Assembly: GCA_018136815.1 (NCBI GenBank)
Contig: CM030936.1
Span: forward strand, 3,920,474 to 3,984,473
Source: Isochrysis galbana
Taxonomy: Eukaryota; Haptophyta; Isochrysidales; Isochrysidaceae
DNA: 64,000 nucleotides
Reading direction: 5' to 3'
How positions within the stretch are numbered: the first letter of the stretch is position 1; each line of letters opens with the position of its first letter. Below the pieces are notes generated by a model. It made no database searches and had not been told where the DNA came from. It worked only from the letters and a program-made list of their open reading frames with translations. The translations under genes were made by a program, and so were the position numbers. Positions 54,069 to 62,690 of this stretch are shown here, one piece after another.

Positions 54069-54950
54069 TCAGGGCTCGTCTTTGCCAATGGGGACCACAG
54101 TTGCGCGCACGATCTTGGATAGTTCCGGGAAATTCTCATCCAAATAGGCGTTGCCTTGCATCTGGATGGCGCCCTGATTGGGCTTCTCGCCGCAGTTGTA
54201 AATTTTGCGCACCACTGACATGCCGTCACCTTCGACCTGTGCAAGGGGGTAGCATGCATCTTTGGAGCATAATGTGGCCAGAATACAACTTTCTACTAAG
54301 GCTCCGTCCAATCCCTCTGGATCACAACAGACTGGAACGGCCGCGAGTCTCGCAGGGTGTTCGCACCTCTCCAAATGGCGCGAAACCCATGCGGTCAAGC
54401 CGGGCATTGTCGACGTAGTTGATAAACAGCTGCGAGGTACGCGAGTTGGGAGCCCCGGTCTTAGCAAAGGTGATGTAGCCTGGCTTGTTCGATTCCTTAA
54501 CAGGATCGTCTTGAATGGTCTTTCCCCGCCACTCCGCGTTGGTCGCCGGGTTGCCGTTGAGGCCGAACTGCACCATGAAGGAAGGAATGACGCGGAAGAA
54601 GCGCGTGTTGTCATAGAAGCCGGTCTCAACGAGTTCGCGGAAGCGTGCGGCACCGATCGGCGCCCAATCCTCGTGCACGAGGACAAAGAATTCGCCCGGC
54701 CCGTCGGTCGTTTCCACCTCGAACTGCGGGAAGGAGAAAAGGCAGGAAGAGGGAAGGCAAGAAGTGAGGTGGAGGGAGGAGAGGAACAGAAAGAGGGAGA
54801 GAGAGCGGGAAAGAGGAAATGCGGGAGAGCTGGGCGCGGCTGTGCTGAGAGCGCATCGGGCTGCCCTCGGCTTGCCTTGACCCGAAACGTTGCGCCCGCC
54901 TGCGCGAGGAGGCTGAGAAGCAGGGTGAGGCTAGCCAGCGAGAGCGCCAT
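54069..54950 (-). CDS. Secretory cyclophilin-type peptidyl-prolyl isomerase
   Basis: PPIase for folding in the secretory path. Inferred minus-strand exons are 54876-54950, 54367-54723 and 54069-54236 (600 bases, 199 residues). Exon 1 is a signal peptide ([20 protein letters not shown]) ending TFRVK. The best splice to FEVETTDG uses a GC donor (AAG/GCAAGC), keeping the conserved VKFEVETT; a GT donor two codons earlier is the alternative. The core has [20 protein letters not shown], then [16 protein letters not shown] with the catalytic Arg and Phe/Gln of the FHRVIPxFMxQ motif, [19 protein letters not shown] and FAPFGEV. Phe replaces the usual Trp of cyclosporin-binding cyclophilins. The C-terminus ([15 protein letters not shown]) matches a plant/algal cyclophilin subgroup. 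It ends GKDEP, not a standard KDEL retention signal. Confidence 0.92.
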   Translation of the reverse strand: MALSLASLTLLLSLLAQAGATFRVKASRGQPDALSAQPRPALPHFLFPALSPSFCSSPPSTSLLAFPLPAFSPSRSSRWKRPTGRANSLSSCTRIGRRSVPHASANSLRPASMTTRASSASFLPSWCSSASTATRRPTRSGGERPFKTILLRNRTSQATSPLLRPGLPTRVPRSCLSTTSTMPGLTAWVSRHLERCEHPARLAAVPVCCDPEGLDGALVESCILATLCSKDACYPLAQVEGDGMSVVRKIYNCGEKPNQGAIQMQGNAYLDENFPELSKIVRATVVPIGKDEP

Positions 54951-56120
54951 CGCGCCGAGGGGGGGGGGGGGGGGGGGGGGGGAAGAGAGCGAGAGAGAGA
55001 GAGAGGGCGGGAGAGAGAGAGAGAGAGAGAGAGAGAGCTGGAGAAGGAGAAAGGCAAGAGAGAAGAGACATGACTTAGAAGGGGATGTACTCCCATGCTC
55101 TTCCATTGATGACGATCAAGATGAAGCGATTCAGTGTCAGAGTTTTCTTGTTGTCCTAGTTCAACCCTAGTGCTGAGTGGCCGTGTCCTCACCGGCGACG
55201 GAGCCCCTCCTCCCCCGCGATGGGGGTGTGCGCGGTTGGCGCATGGCTCGCTCGTCCGGTGTATGTGGCTAGGGATGCTAGCCAACAAGACCGAGACCTC
55301 TTACAAGACTACAATTTCTAACGTTCAGTATGATTCAGGTGATCGTAGGTCGTAGGCACACGTACGCATTGTAGGGCGGTCAACACAGGGGCTTTTTAAA
55401 TATTAGTAACTATTAGTAAGGGTTGGGCTGCATTTTTTGACCGTGGCGCGAGGCCCAATAAAAACTCCAGGGGGGGGCACCTGCCGCCACTAAAATCTTT
55501 GCCAAGAAATGGTGCGATTCATATGGTGCGATTCGCCCCCCCTCTCGCCCCCTCCGTCACGCGCGCTCACCCTCTACACTCTACACGTAAAGAATTGGGG
55601 TGCTCGCGCCCGCGGGGGATCGGTTCCTTTACATCTTTACATCTAAGCTACATTTGGCATTTGATTCCCGCCCGATGCAGCGCCGTGTCGGGCTGCCGAC
55701 AGTCCGAGCACCCCCTGACCCCCTAGCATCATGGCCCGCGCAGCCCACCCAGCTGCCGGGCATGGCCAGAGTTCTGCGAAGTTTTTTGCGCACGGCTTTG
55801 GGTAAGGCTTCCGGCCCAGTGGGATTCCAGCCTCCGCGGCATCGGCCCCACATTAGCTTTCTGCTGCCTCCTCTTCGTCTACAGACACCTATCCAGCTCA
55901 CCTCGACTGCCGCGCCACTGTGGTAGAGAGGGCTTGGGAGTTGACGAATAGTTGCTACCAAATGGTGTTGCCACTTGAGCTCAATAAGTGTTTGTGAAAT
56001 GATGCACACATCTCTTTGGATGCACTTTGATGCCATCATTCCATTTTCGTACCGACTTTGCGCCCTCGTGATATTATCCCTTTCTGGCTGCCGCACTATT
56101 TCCATGTCGCTACTTGTCAT
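54951..56120. other. Low-complexity tract and intergenic DNA
   Basis: A G run and GA repeat at 54958-55045 lie just upstream of the cyclophilin start (CT on its sense strand). The rest (55060-56120) has only unrecognised short frames. Confidence 0.6.
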
Positions 56121-57398
56121 TCACACGATCTCAGTACGTATTCGCGCGACAACCTCCGACGGGTCTAGCCCCTCAACAGTCAATTCCTTATCCCTAGATT
56201 TGGCGCTGTGCGCTTGGACGTAAACGTTGCTTTTGGACAACCGCAGCAAACGAGCAAACAGCGATACAAGCTCTGCATTGGCCTCGCCATCTCGGGGAGC
56301 CGCATGTAAGTCGGCCGTTAACTGCGTTGCAACATCCAGATCGCAATGCTTCACTGTCAAGCATGTACACCTTGCTCCAGGCCGAACGCGAACGCTCAGA
56401 CGGCTACCACCATCGCGCGCAGCAACACACCATGGAGGAACTGAGGTCACCAAAGAAACAACTGGATCATATGAAGACGCCCCTGCATTGCCACTCTTTC
56501 CGCTGCTAGAGATCTTGACGACTCCTCTGTCCTTCGCCTTTATAGAAGGCTTAAGCTTGAGCACAGCAACACGGAATATTTCCCGCCACGCGGCGGCTGC
56601 AGTGTCACAAATCGCCGACAGCTCTCCCATACCGTTCTCAGGTAACTCGATGAAGGGGCGAGGCAGTGAACATTGATCTTCTGTCGGTTTGATCCCGCGC
56701 GCCTCGTAGCGCACTTCCATTGCCTGCCACCTGAGAGCCTTGAGCTCATGTACAAATTGGTCAAGATCATCATCGACACCCTCAGCGAGTAGCACACCTG
56801 GGAAACCTGGCTTGCACGCACCGTGTAAGCCGACAGCATTGGCGAGAGCTATGATAGATTTACGCTTCTGTACCGACTTGATATGATGGAACCAGAGTAC
56901 ACGGCGTCCAAAGAAAGACGAGGAAGCACGGCTGTTGGGCGGCAGGTCCTCCAGTGATGGTGTGTGCCCACCCACTTGACCCTGCTGCTGGTCGAGTAGG
57001 TCAGCGCCACGCTCGACAACAATTTGTGCAAGCTCCGCCAGGCACTCCTGGTCAACCGATGCTGCCTCCCGTGCCACCTCACGCAGCTCCTCGAGCAGGC
57101 GCATCCTTGCTTCATCGCCAACCCGCGGGAAGGACAGGTCGACCCGCGCCGCACTCTGAGGGTATAAGTGAGGCAAGCGAACGATGACGGTGGCTACGGT
57201 TGCGCCCGAGTCACCGATGCGCAGGCGAAGTGTAACACTGAGTTCGGGCAGGCACAGCATGCTCTCGTCGTCCACGCGATGCTGCAGTGCCGAGTGGAGC
57301 TGGCAGAGCACCTCGTCATCGAGGCAGAGCTCCTCAGGTGAATACATCGCGCCCAACGCCTCGCACTCGAGCAGCTGGCGCTCAAGCAACTCGGCCAT
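56121..57398 (-). CDS. RWD - DUF1115 - DUF167 (YggU) fusion protein
   Basis: A RWDD2-like protein fused to a UPF0235/YggU domain; function unknown. ATG 57398 gives MAELLERQLLECEALGAMYS, a standard RWD start; 425 residues, no intron. RWD domain 1-135, with YP-like motif RLPHLYPQSAARVDLSF. Residues about 163-310 form DUF1115: RVLWFHHIKSVQKRKSIIAL, GLHGACKPGFPGVLLAEG and VHELKALRWQAMEVRYE, close to RWDD2B. The C-terminal 97 residues (329-425) are DUF167: SRLSVRVRPGARC, LHAAPRDGEANAELVSLFAR, LLRLSKSNVYVQAHSAKSRDK, LTVEG. The three domains are in one uninterrupted frame, so a gene-model fusion artefact is unlikely. It is divergent from an HTH gene at 57619. Confidence 0.9.
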   Translation of the reverse strand: MAELLERQLLECEALGAMYSPEELCLDDEVLCQLHSALQHRVDDESMLCLPELSVTLRLRIGDSGATVATVIVRLPHLYPQSAARVDLSFPRVGDEARMRLLEELREVAREAASVDQECLAELAQIVVERGADLLDQQQGQVGGHTPSLEDLPPNSRASSSFFGRRVLWFHHIKSVQKRKSIIALANAVGLHGACKPGFPGVLLAEGVDDDLDQFVHELKALRWQAMEVRYEARGIKPTEDQCSLPRPFIELPENGMGELSAICDTAAAAWREIFRVAVLKLKPSIKAKDRGVVKISSSGKSGNAGASSYDPVVSLVTSVPPWCVAARDGGSRLSVRVRPGARCTCLTVKHCDLDVATQLTADLHAAPRDGEANAELVSLFARLLRLSKSNVYVQAHSAKSRDKELTVEGLDPSEVVARIRTEIV

Positions 57399-57618
57399 TG
57401 GCGCGCGTGAATTGGCGCCCGCCGCGCGCGTTTCGGCCAGAGGGCGTCCCGCCCAGAGAAGCAGCCACCGCGAGCGGTCGGCGGCGGCGGCGGCGCCGAC
57501 GCCCGACGGCGCGAAATCTGCTTTGTTCTTACAAGGATATCTTGATGTACTACTAGAGGCTGCCGCCTCGTGCGCTTGCCCGCTTCGTGGGCGTGCCCCT
57601 GTTCCCCCCCAGGCAATC

Positions 57619-58227
57619 ATGGCCCCTAGGAAGCCCGCCAGCAAGCCCAAGCCGCCGAGGGGCCACTACACAGTCCATGCCCGCGATACGCGCGCAGAAC
57701 AGCGGGCGCGCGTCGTCGAAGACGTGCGCAGAGCAGCCGCGCACTGCCGCTCGCACAGCGTTGGCGTCAAGGCCGCGCTTGCAACCGGGCATTTCCCGGA
57801 GGCAACGCGCGGCAAAGTGGCGTGGGAGCTGAAGAGGGGCACCTCTGATGATGTCTTCCCACGGGATGCTAACCAACAGCTTCTCACAAACGCTGAGAGG
57901 CTCAAGTTGGCATCTTGGGTTCTGGCTTGCACAGACGTTCACGACCCCCAGGCAACAGGCACCAGATTTCTGGTGCTGCTCAACGAGGACGAGACGCTGC
58001 CGCTGCAGCCGGGCGCCGACATGCTCTGGGCATGGGAGGGCGCCGAGTCGAAGGCACGCCAGCTGGGCGGCTGGAGCCTCGGCTGGCAGGGCGCGCTGTC
58101 GGAGTCGGAGCGAAGCTCGTTTCCTCTTTGGAAACGAGTCGCGAAGGCGCACCGGCGGCTAGCGCGGCGCACGGTTCATCCGGGGAGCCCGGAACGGGCT
58201 CATCGGGAGAACGAGGAAGGCATATGA
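57619..58227 (+). CDS. Transposon-derived HTH protein (transposase N-terminus-like)
   Basis: 202 residues from ATG 57619 (MAPRKPASKPKPPRG, basic N-terminus). The block VVEDVRRAAAHCRSHSVGVK to the first LKRG, then LLTNAERLKLASWVLACTDV, resembles the paired N-terminal helix-turn-helix (homeodomain-like plus CENP-B-like) of pogo/Tc-type transposases that occur as multi-copy genes in algae (inference from pattern). The later part (LSESERSSFPLWKRVAKAHR) has no catalytic DDE region, so this is a truncated or domesticated copy. Only 220 bases separate it from the divergent RWD fusion gene. It may be a non-functional remnant. Confidence 0.4.
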   Translation: MAPRKPASKPKPPRGHYTVHARDTRAEQRARVVEDVRRAAAHCRSHSVGVKAALATGHFPEATRGKVAWELKRGTSDDVFPRDANQQLLTNAERLKLASWVLACTDVHDPQATGTRFLVLLNEDETLPLQPGADMLWAWEGAESKARQLGGWSLGWQGALSESERSSFPLWKRVAKAHRRLARRTVHPGSPERAHRENEEGI

Positions 58228-58280
58228 CGGGCATTGAAATGGACGGGAAAGTGGCACGGAACGCGAATCGGAGGGAAGGG

Positions 58281-58347
58281 AGGACACCGCTCAGGGACGG
58301 CGTTGGAGGACACGAGGACACCGCTCAGGGACGGCGCTGGAGGACAC
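58281..58347. repeat. Two-copy tandem repeat, 33-34 bases
   Basis: AGGACACCGCTCAGGGACGG followed by CGYTGGAGGACAC occurs at 58281-58313 and 58315-58347 with one mismatch. Confidence 0.9.
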
Positions 58348-58604
58348 CGCCTTATGTTGCAGTGTTGGTGGGTCTGTGTAGTTGTGCGTATTGATGTAGA
58401 TTTGGATTTGTGCCCATAAGGGCCACCCGATCTCGGGCCGCGCTGCCGGGGCAGCGCGGCCGTCCCCAGGGTGGGAGAGGCCTCTGCCATAAGGCATGCC
58501 TGGTGGTTGGGTGGTTCGTCTTGGGTGGTGTTGGTCCTCTGTCCCCTACAGCTTGTGGCCCACCATGAGGTGGGCCAGCATGGCTGTTGTGACTGGTGTG
58601 GCCG

Positions 58605-58785
58605 GGGCCACGGGCCGTGCGGCGCGACCGGGGTCGCGCTCACCTGCTCGGCCTCTGCGGGTGGACGCGGTCGCTTCGCCAGCGACAGCTCCATGGGTGC
58701 TGGGGGGCGCCCGCGGCGGGGGACCCGAAGGAGAGGTGGGGAGCGGCGGCGCGCTCCATGGCGACCAACTATAAAGCTGAGATCG
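58605..58785 (-). repeat. Dispersed repeat (copy 7), related to 43075-43259
   Basis: On the minus strand it starts TTATAGTTGGTCGCCATGGA, like the 5' end of SINE-like copy 4, then carries the GTCGCTGGCGAAGCGACCGC and GACCCCGGTCGCGCCGCACG body shared with copy 6. Further repeat-like hairpins (GGCCGCGCTGCCGGGGCAGC at 58436) lie on its 3' side. Confidence 0.65.
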
Positions 58786-59347
58786 TTACTGCTTAAGAAC
58801 GAGCTTGCCCTAATCAGCGTTAGTACGTTAGTACGCTGTGGGGAGTGTGACGACTCAAGTGAGTTCTTTTGTACATGTGTAGGTTCTAATCCCAGAGTGG
58901 CATCGTGTTCTTAGGTGTCTCGAGCCTTCGTCGTTGCGCTAGCGCTATGTTCCTGCCTCTGGTCCACACAATGTTGCTGATGATCTCTGAGCCTCATACA
59001 GGAGGACCCCCCGAGTGAACCCCGCGCGAAAACGCTGCAGAGCTCTAGTAGTAGTAGAGTGTAGGAGGAGGAGAGTCCTCTCCGTGAGTGAGCGTACTAG
59101 TATGGATGGGACTCCCTATGTATACACGTATACGGGAGACAACGTGAGCAGGGGGGGGGGGGGGGGGGGCGTCGGCAAAGGGGTTTCATGTGTTCGGGGC
59201 CGCCCGCTCGCGGGAGGGAGAGAGGAGGGTACTCCCATCCGGCCTGCTCTTCTCTCTCTTCTGGTCTCTCTCTCCCTCCTCTTGCTTTGTACTTCTTCCT
59301 CTTTTTTTCTCTCTGTGACCCCGACGACGACCTGAGCTCTCTCTCCC

Positions 59348-59383
<36 letters not shown>

Positions 59384-59791
59384 CCCCCCCCCCCCCCCTC
59401 TCTCTCTCTCTCCTAAGTAGGAGGAGGGCGCCGCCCTCGGCTTCTGGACTCTCTTCCTCTGGGGAAGCAGTGCGCTTCATCTCTCTCCTCTCTTGCTCTC
59501 TTCTACTTGAGGCCGCTCATCCGCCAAATCTTGCCATAGGAACAGAGATAAGTGTACTTTCGATGAGAAGAATCTGTGGACCGAATGATTTCTCCTTCAC
59601 ATAACTCGCTCTCATCTGCAGAAACTCTCTTGGGTAGAGAGAAAGCATACGAAAATCTAGGGGTGTACGAGCGAGAGGGAGCAGCACAGAGGAGAGAGAA
59701 GCGAAAGCGTCACTCTAGAATCAGAAGAGAAGAAGATATGTAGCAATATGTGTGTGAGAGAGAAAAAGAGAGTGAGAAAGAGAGGGGGGGG

Positions 59792-59824
<33 letters not shown>

Positions 59825-59879
59825 CGAGTTTCTTCCCTCCTCCCCCGCCCCGCTTCCTCCCCTCTTCCCCCTTTCCTCG
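58786..59879. other. Intergenic with mixed low-complexity tracts
   Basis: No gene. A G run at 59151-59169, a CT array at 59340-59412, a GA array at 59755-59825 and a CT run at 59829-59879 directly before the dioxygenase start. A B-box-like AGGTTCTAATCCC at 58881-58893 has no tRNA fold around it. Confidence 0.7.
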
Positions 59880-61466
59880 ATGGGCGTCGCGGGAGGCCCT
59901 GGCTGGGACGACTCGGAGCCCCCCGGCCTCTCGGCCAGCGCTCCCGCCTCGTCGCGGCAGACAACAATGCTCGGCTACGACCCGCAGGTCCTCCTCGTCC
60001 CCAAGAAAGCGCCCCCCTGCCGCAGAGAGGTGGGCGCCATTGACCCGCCCCGCTTCGCTGTGGGAGACTCCTCTCTCTCTTCCCACCTCTCTGAGGAAGG
60101 ATTCGCGGTAGTCGGCGGGGCAGTCGACGAGCAGATGTTGCAAAAGCTGCGCTCCTCGCTCTGGACATTCCTCGAGTCTGCCACGCCCATGCGCCGCGCT
60201 GAGCCCGCCAGCTGGGGCGCCAGCTTTCCGGGGCCATCACACCTTGGAATGCTCTCGTGGGGAGGAATCGGTCAGTCAGAGTTCATGTGGCACGCGCGGA
60301 CGGCCCCAGGGGTGGTGCGCTCGTTCGAGGTTGCGTGGGGGCTCGAGGAGGGCGCGCCGCTGCTTACCTCCTTCGACGGCTGCGCATTTTTCCGCCCGCC
60401 ACAGCTCAACCCGGCGTGGACCTCTCAAGGGGCCCTCTCATGGCTCCACATCGATCAGGGCATCCATAAGCCGACGCTCTGTGGCATCCAAGGGGCGCTG
60501 CTTCTCTACGATCAGGACGTCTCATCTGGAGGTCTCGTCGTCATCCCGCGCTCGCACAAGCGCCACTCGCAGCTCCTCGCTGGCCTCGTCTCAGGCTACA
60601 ACTGTGCCAACGACTTCATACCCGTCGCTCCTGACGAGCCGGCGCTAGATGGGCTTGGTGAGGCTTCTCTGGTGCGCGCCAAGGCGGGCGACCTCATCCT
60701 CTGGGACTCGCGCACCGTCCATGCTTCCGCTCCAGCTTCGCACACTGCTCCTCTCCCAGTCGATGAAGACGGGTCGCTCCGGCCGGCGCGCGTTGCAGCC
60801 TATGTGTGCATGGTTCCCGCTCTGGAGCACTTGCGAGCCAAGCCGCACCTCGCGTTCGAGCGCTCACTCGCAGCCATGCACTGGATCACCACATCCCACT
60901 GGCCTCAAGAGAATCGAGCAGTTTCCCAGGGCTGCCAGCCCGCACGCCCCGGCCTCGACTATCTGTCACCGATAGCGCGCGCGCTCGTGCTGGGGGAGCC
61001 TCGCTCGGCTGCAACAGCAGATGTTTTTACGGCAATGGGCGTTGAGGCAGGCGCGCACACAGTAATTGCCCCTGTGAATCGTGCGGATGAGATGGCCCTC
61101 GAAACTTCTTTGCCGCAGCATCATACTAGCTGCGATAAGATGGAGGACGCCGAATTCAGGCAACTCAGCAGCCCCGTCCAGGTCTTCGCTGGGCCCACGG
61201 GTTGCCGTACCTCCGACGACACGCCTGCGCACAGTCCGCACTGCAGCCGCTCTGCCTCCATCGCTAGCGTCGAGATGCTGGATGCAGGTGGCGTGCCCGG
61301 CGTGTCGGACTCTCGTGGTGCTCCCCGTGCAGCTGCACAGCTCTCGGCGTCGCCCATGGGCCCTGAGGTTGCCACTGGTCAGGATCCTAAGATCAACTTC
61401 AACGAGCTTTCCACATGCGCGCTAGGCACAGATGATTTTGAGAAGGGATCGGAGATGGCCGACTGA
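59880..61466 (+). CDS. Phytanoyl-CoA dioxygenase (PhyH)-like 2OG oxygenase
   Basis: Fe(II)/2-oxoglutarate oxygenase with unknown substrate. ATG 59880 (an upstream GTG/GA-rich frame is an artefact), 528 residues, no intron seen. The PhyH-like domain runs from about 64 (SLSSHLSEEGFAVVGGAVDE) to 315. The HxD pair is in SWLHIDQG (His190, Asp192). GIQGALLLYDQDVSSGGLVVIPRSHKRH is the typical jelly-roll core with the GGLxxxPGSH motif. The distal His is in LILWDSRTVHAS (His281), and an Arg 20-23 residues later (RPARVAAYVCM) could bind 2-oxoglutarate. The C-terminal 200 residues are Ser/Pro-rich and disordered in appearance. There is no clear targeting signal. PhyH is the closest named family; hydroxylation of phytanoyl-CoA itself is not implied. 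Confidence 0.85.
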   Translation: MGVAGGPGWDDSEPPGLSASAPASSRQTTMLGYDPQVLLVPKKAPPCRREVGAIDPPRFAVGDSSLSSHLSEEGFAVVGGAVDEQMLQKLRSSLWTFLESATPMRRAEPASWGASFPGPSHLGMLSWGGIGQSEFMWHARTAPGVVRSFEVAWGLEEGAPLLTSFDGCAFFRPPQLNPAWTSQGALSWLHIDQGIHKPTLCGIQGALLLYDQDVSSGGLVVIPRSHKRHSQLLAGLVSGYNCANDFIPVAPDEPALDGLGEASLVRAKAGDLILWDSRTVHASAPASHTAPLPVDEDGSLRPARVAAYVCMVPALEHLRAKPHLAFERSLAAMHWITTSHWPQENRAVSQGCQPARPGLDYLSPIARALVLGEPRSAATADVFTAMGVEAGAHTVIAPVNRADEMALETSLPQHHTSCDKMEDAEFRQLSSPVQVFAGPTGCRTSDDTPAHSPHCSRSASIASVEMLDAGGVPGVSDSRGAPRAAAQLSASPMGPEVATGQDPKINFNELSTCALGTDDFEKGSEMAD

Positions 61467-62648
61467 CAAGCCAATGCCACACGACACTCATCCGAGCTCT
61501 GCTCGTGCCGTTTAGTAGGCACGAGCTCTACTATGTCCGATACATCGCCCGCCTAGTTGATCGCGCCATGCAGCTGGCAGCTGGCTCTGCTTCCCCACAT
61601 CGTATTTCCTCCCTCATGGCACCGATACAGCATTGAAAATGCTCATGCGAAAGGCATTTCTGACGACGCAAGACGTCCTTGAAGAAGTTTGTCCTTGCGT
61701 CACTTTGCTGGTCCTTCCGAAATTCGCTTGGTGCGAATATCGAGGACTGCGTCGCTCCCCCCCCCCCCCCCGCGACCCCCCTCGCTCTTCGCCTCGTCAG
61801 CGAAGTTTTCCTCCCTCGTAGTACTAAACCTTGTTAGCACCGCTGGCGCAACTGTCCGGTGCGGAATTATACACAGCGCGATGTCGCCCCGCCGCAAAGC
61901 GAGATAGTGAGTTCGATCAAGTTTGTCCTTCGCGGTGCCTTACCCGCACACGCATGGAACAATGCCATGTTGTTGTCTGCCCTTCTACCGCAACGTATCT
62001 GCTTGCGGTTGGATTCTGCTACGCGAGAGATTGTGCACGGCCCGCCTACTAGCCGTGTATCACCGCGCCGAACTTCTACACTACTGCTGTTCTTGCGCTT
62101 TGTCGGTTGACTGTCGTCGTTTTGCGGTTGACAAGCGCCCGTGTGCTTGGTTAGTGCAGCGTGCTGCTGTTCCTCGCGAGAATTTCCATGCACTTCCTTT
62201 CCTTTATGCTTCTTGTTTGCAATGAATGATGAGTGTTTATCCCTGCAGTTGTGTGTTGCGCTGCTGCGCTCCTTGTGAGATACGACATCGGAGTTCTGCT
62301 CCTTTACTTTGAGTGCTCCAGCAGAATCGAAGCGTGCACCCACGGATCTTGACAACTGGACGTGAGGCATGAAAATGAAAAGAAAGGCAATGAGCAATGA
62401 GCGCGTTAAGACCTACTTAGTGCTTAGCTACATTTGCAATTGATGTTGACACTTAGTTTTAGACCGCTCTTGGAGTGGCGCACATAGTGGAAGCCACCCC
62501 AGAAATAACATCGACGCGTGACGTCATAGCAAACGCAAATCACAAACATAACCGGCGGGCGGCCCTCAGACCTCAAAAAAAACTCACGATTCAAATCATA
62601 GCGTACGTACGCCTACGCCTAAATAAAACCTAAGCAACATTGAATGGT
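61467..62648. other. Intergenic, no gene seen
   Basis: 3' flank of the dioxygenase and AT-richer DNA (62380-62650). No supported coding sequence. The C run at 61759-61771 is low complexity. Confidence 0.45.
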
Positions 62649-62657
62649 GTTACAGTA

Positions 62658-62690
62658 TGGGTGCACCATTATGGGAAAGCCGCTCTCGCG
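62658..62690. repeat. Solitary end related to the 1.3-kb inverted-repeat transposon
   Basis: AGTATGGGTGCACCATTATG matches the terminal inverted repeat at 23773 for 18 of 20 bases, then diverges. No opposite end was found in the window. Confidence 0.6.

Noticed and set aside
57184-57618. N-terminal extension of the HTH ORF back to 57184
   Set aside because: That part is antisense to the RWD domain and does not begin with the conserved basic start. The ATG at 57619 is preferred.
58870-58900. B-box-like AGGTTCTAATCCC suggesting a tRNA
   Set aside because: The T-arm stem does not pair and no cloverleaf can be drawn. No tRNA gene was found in the window.
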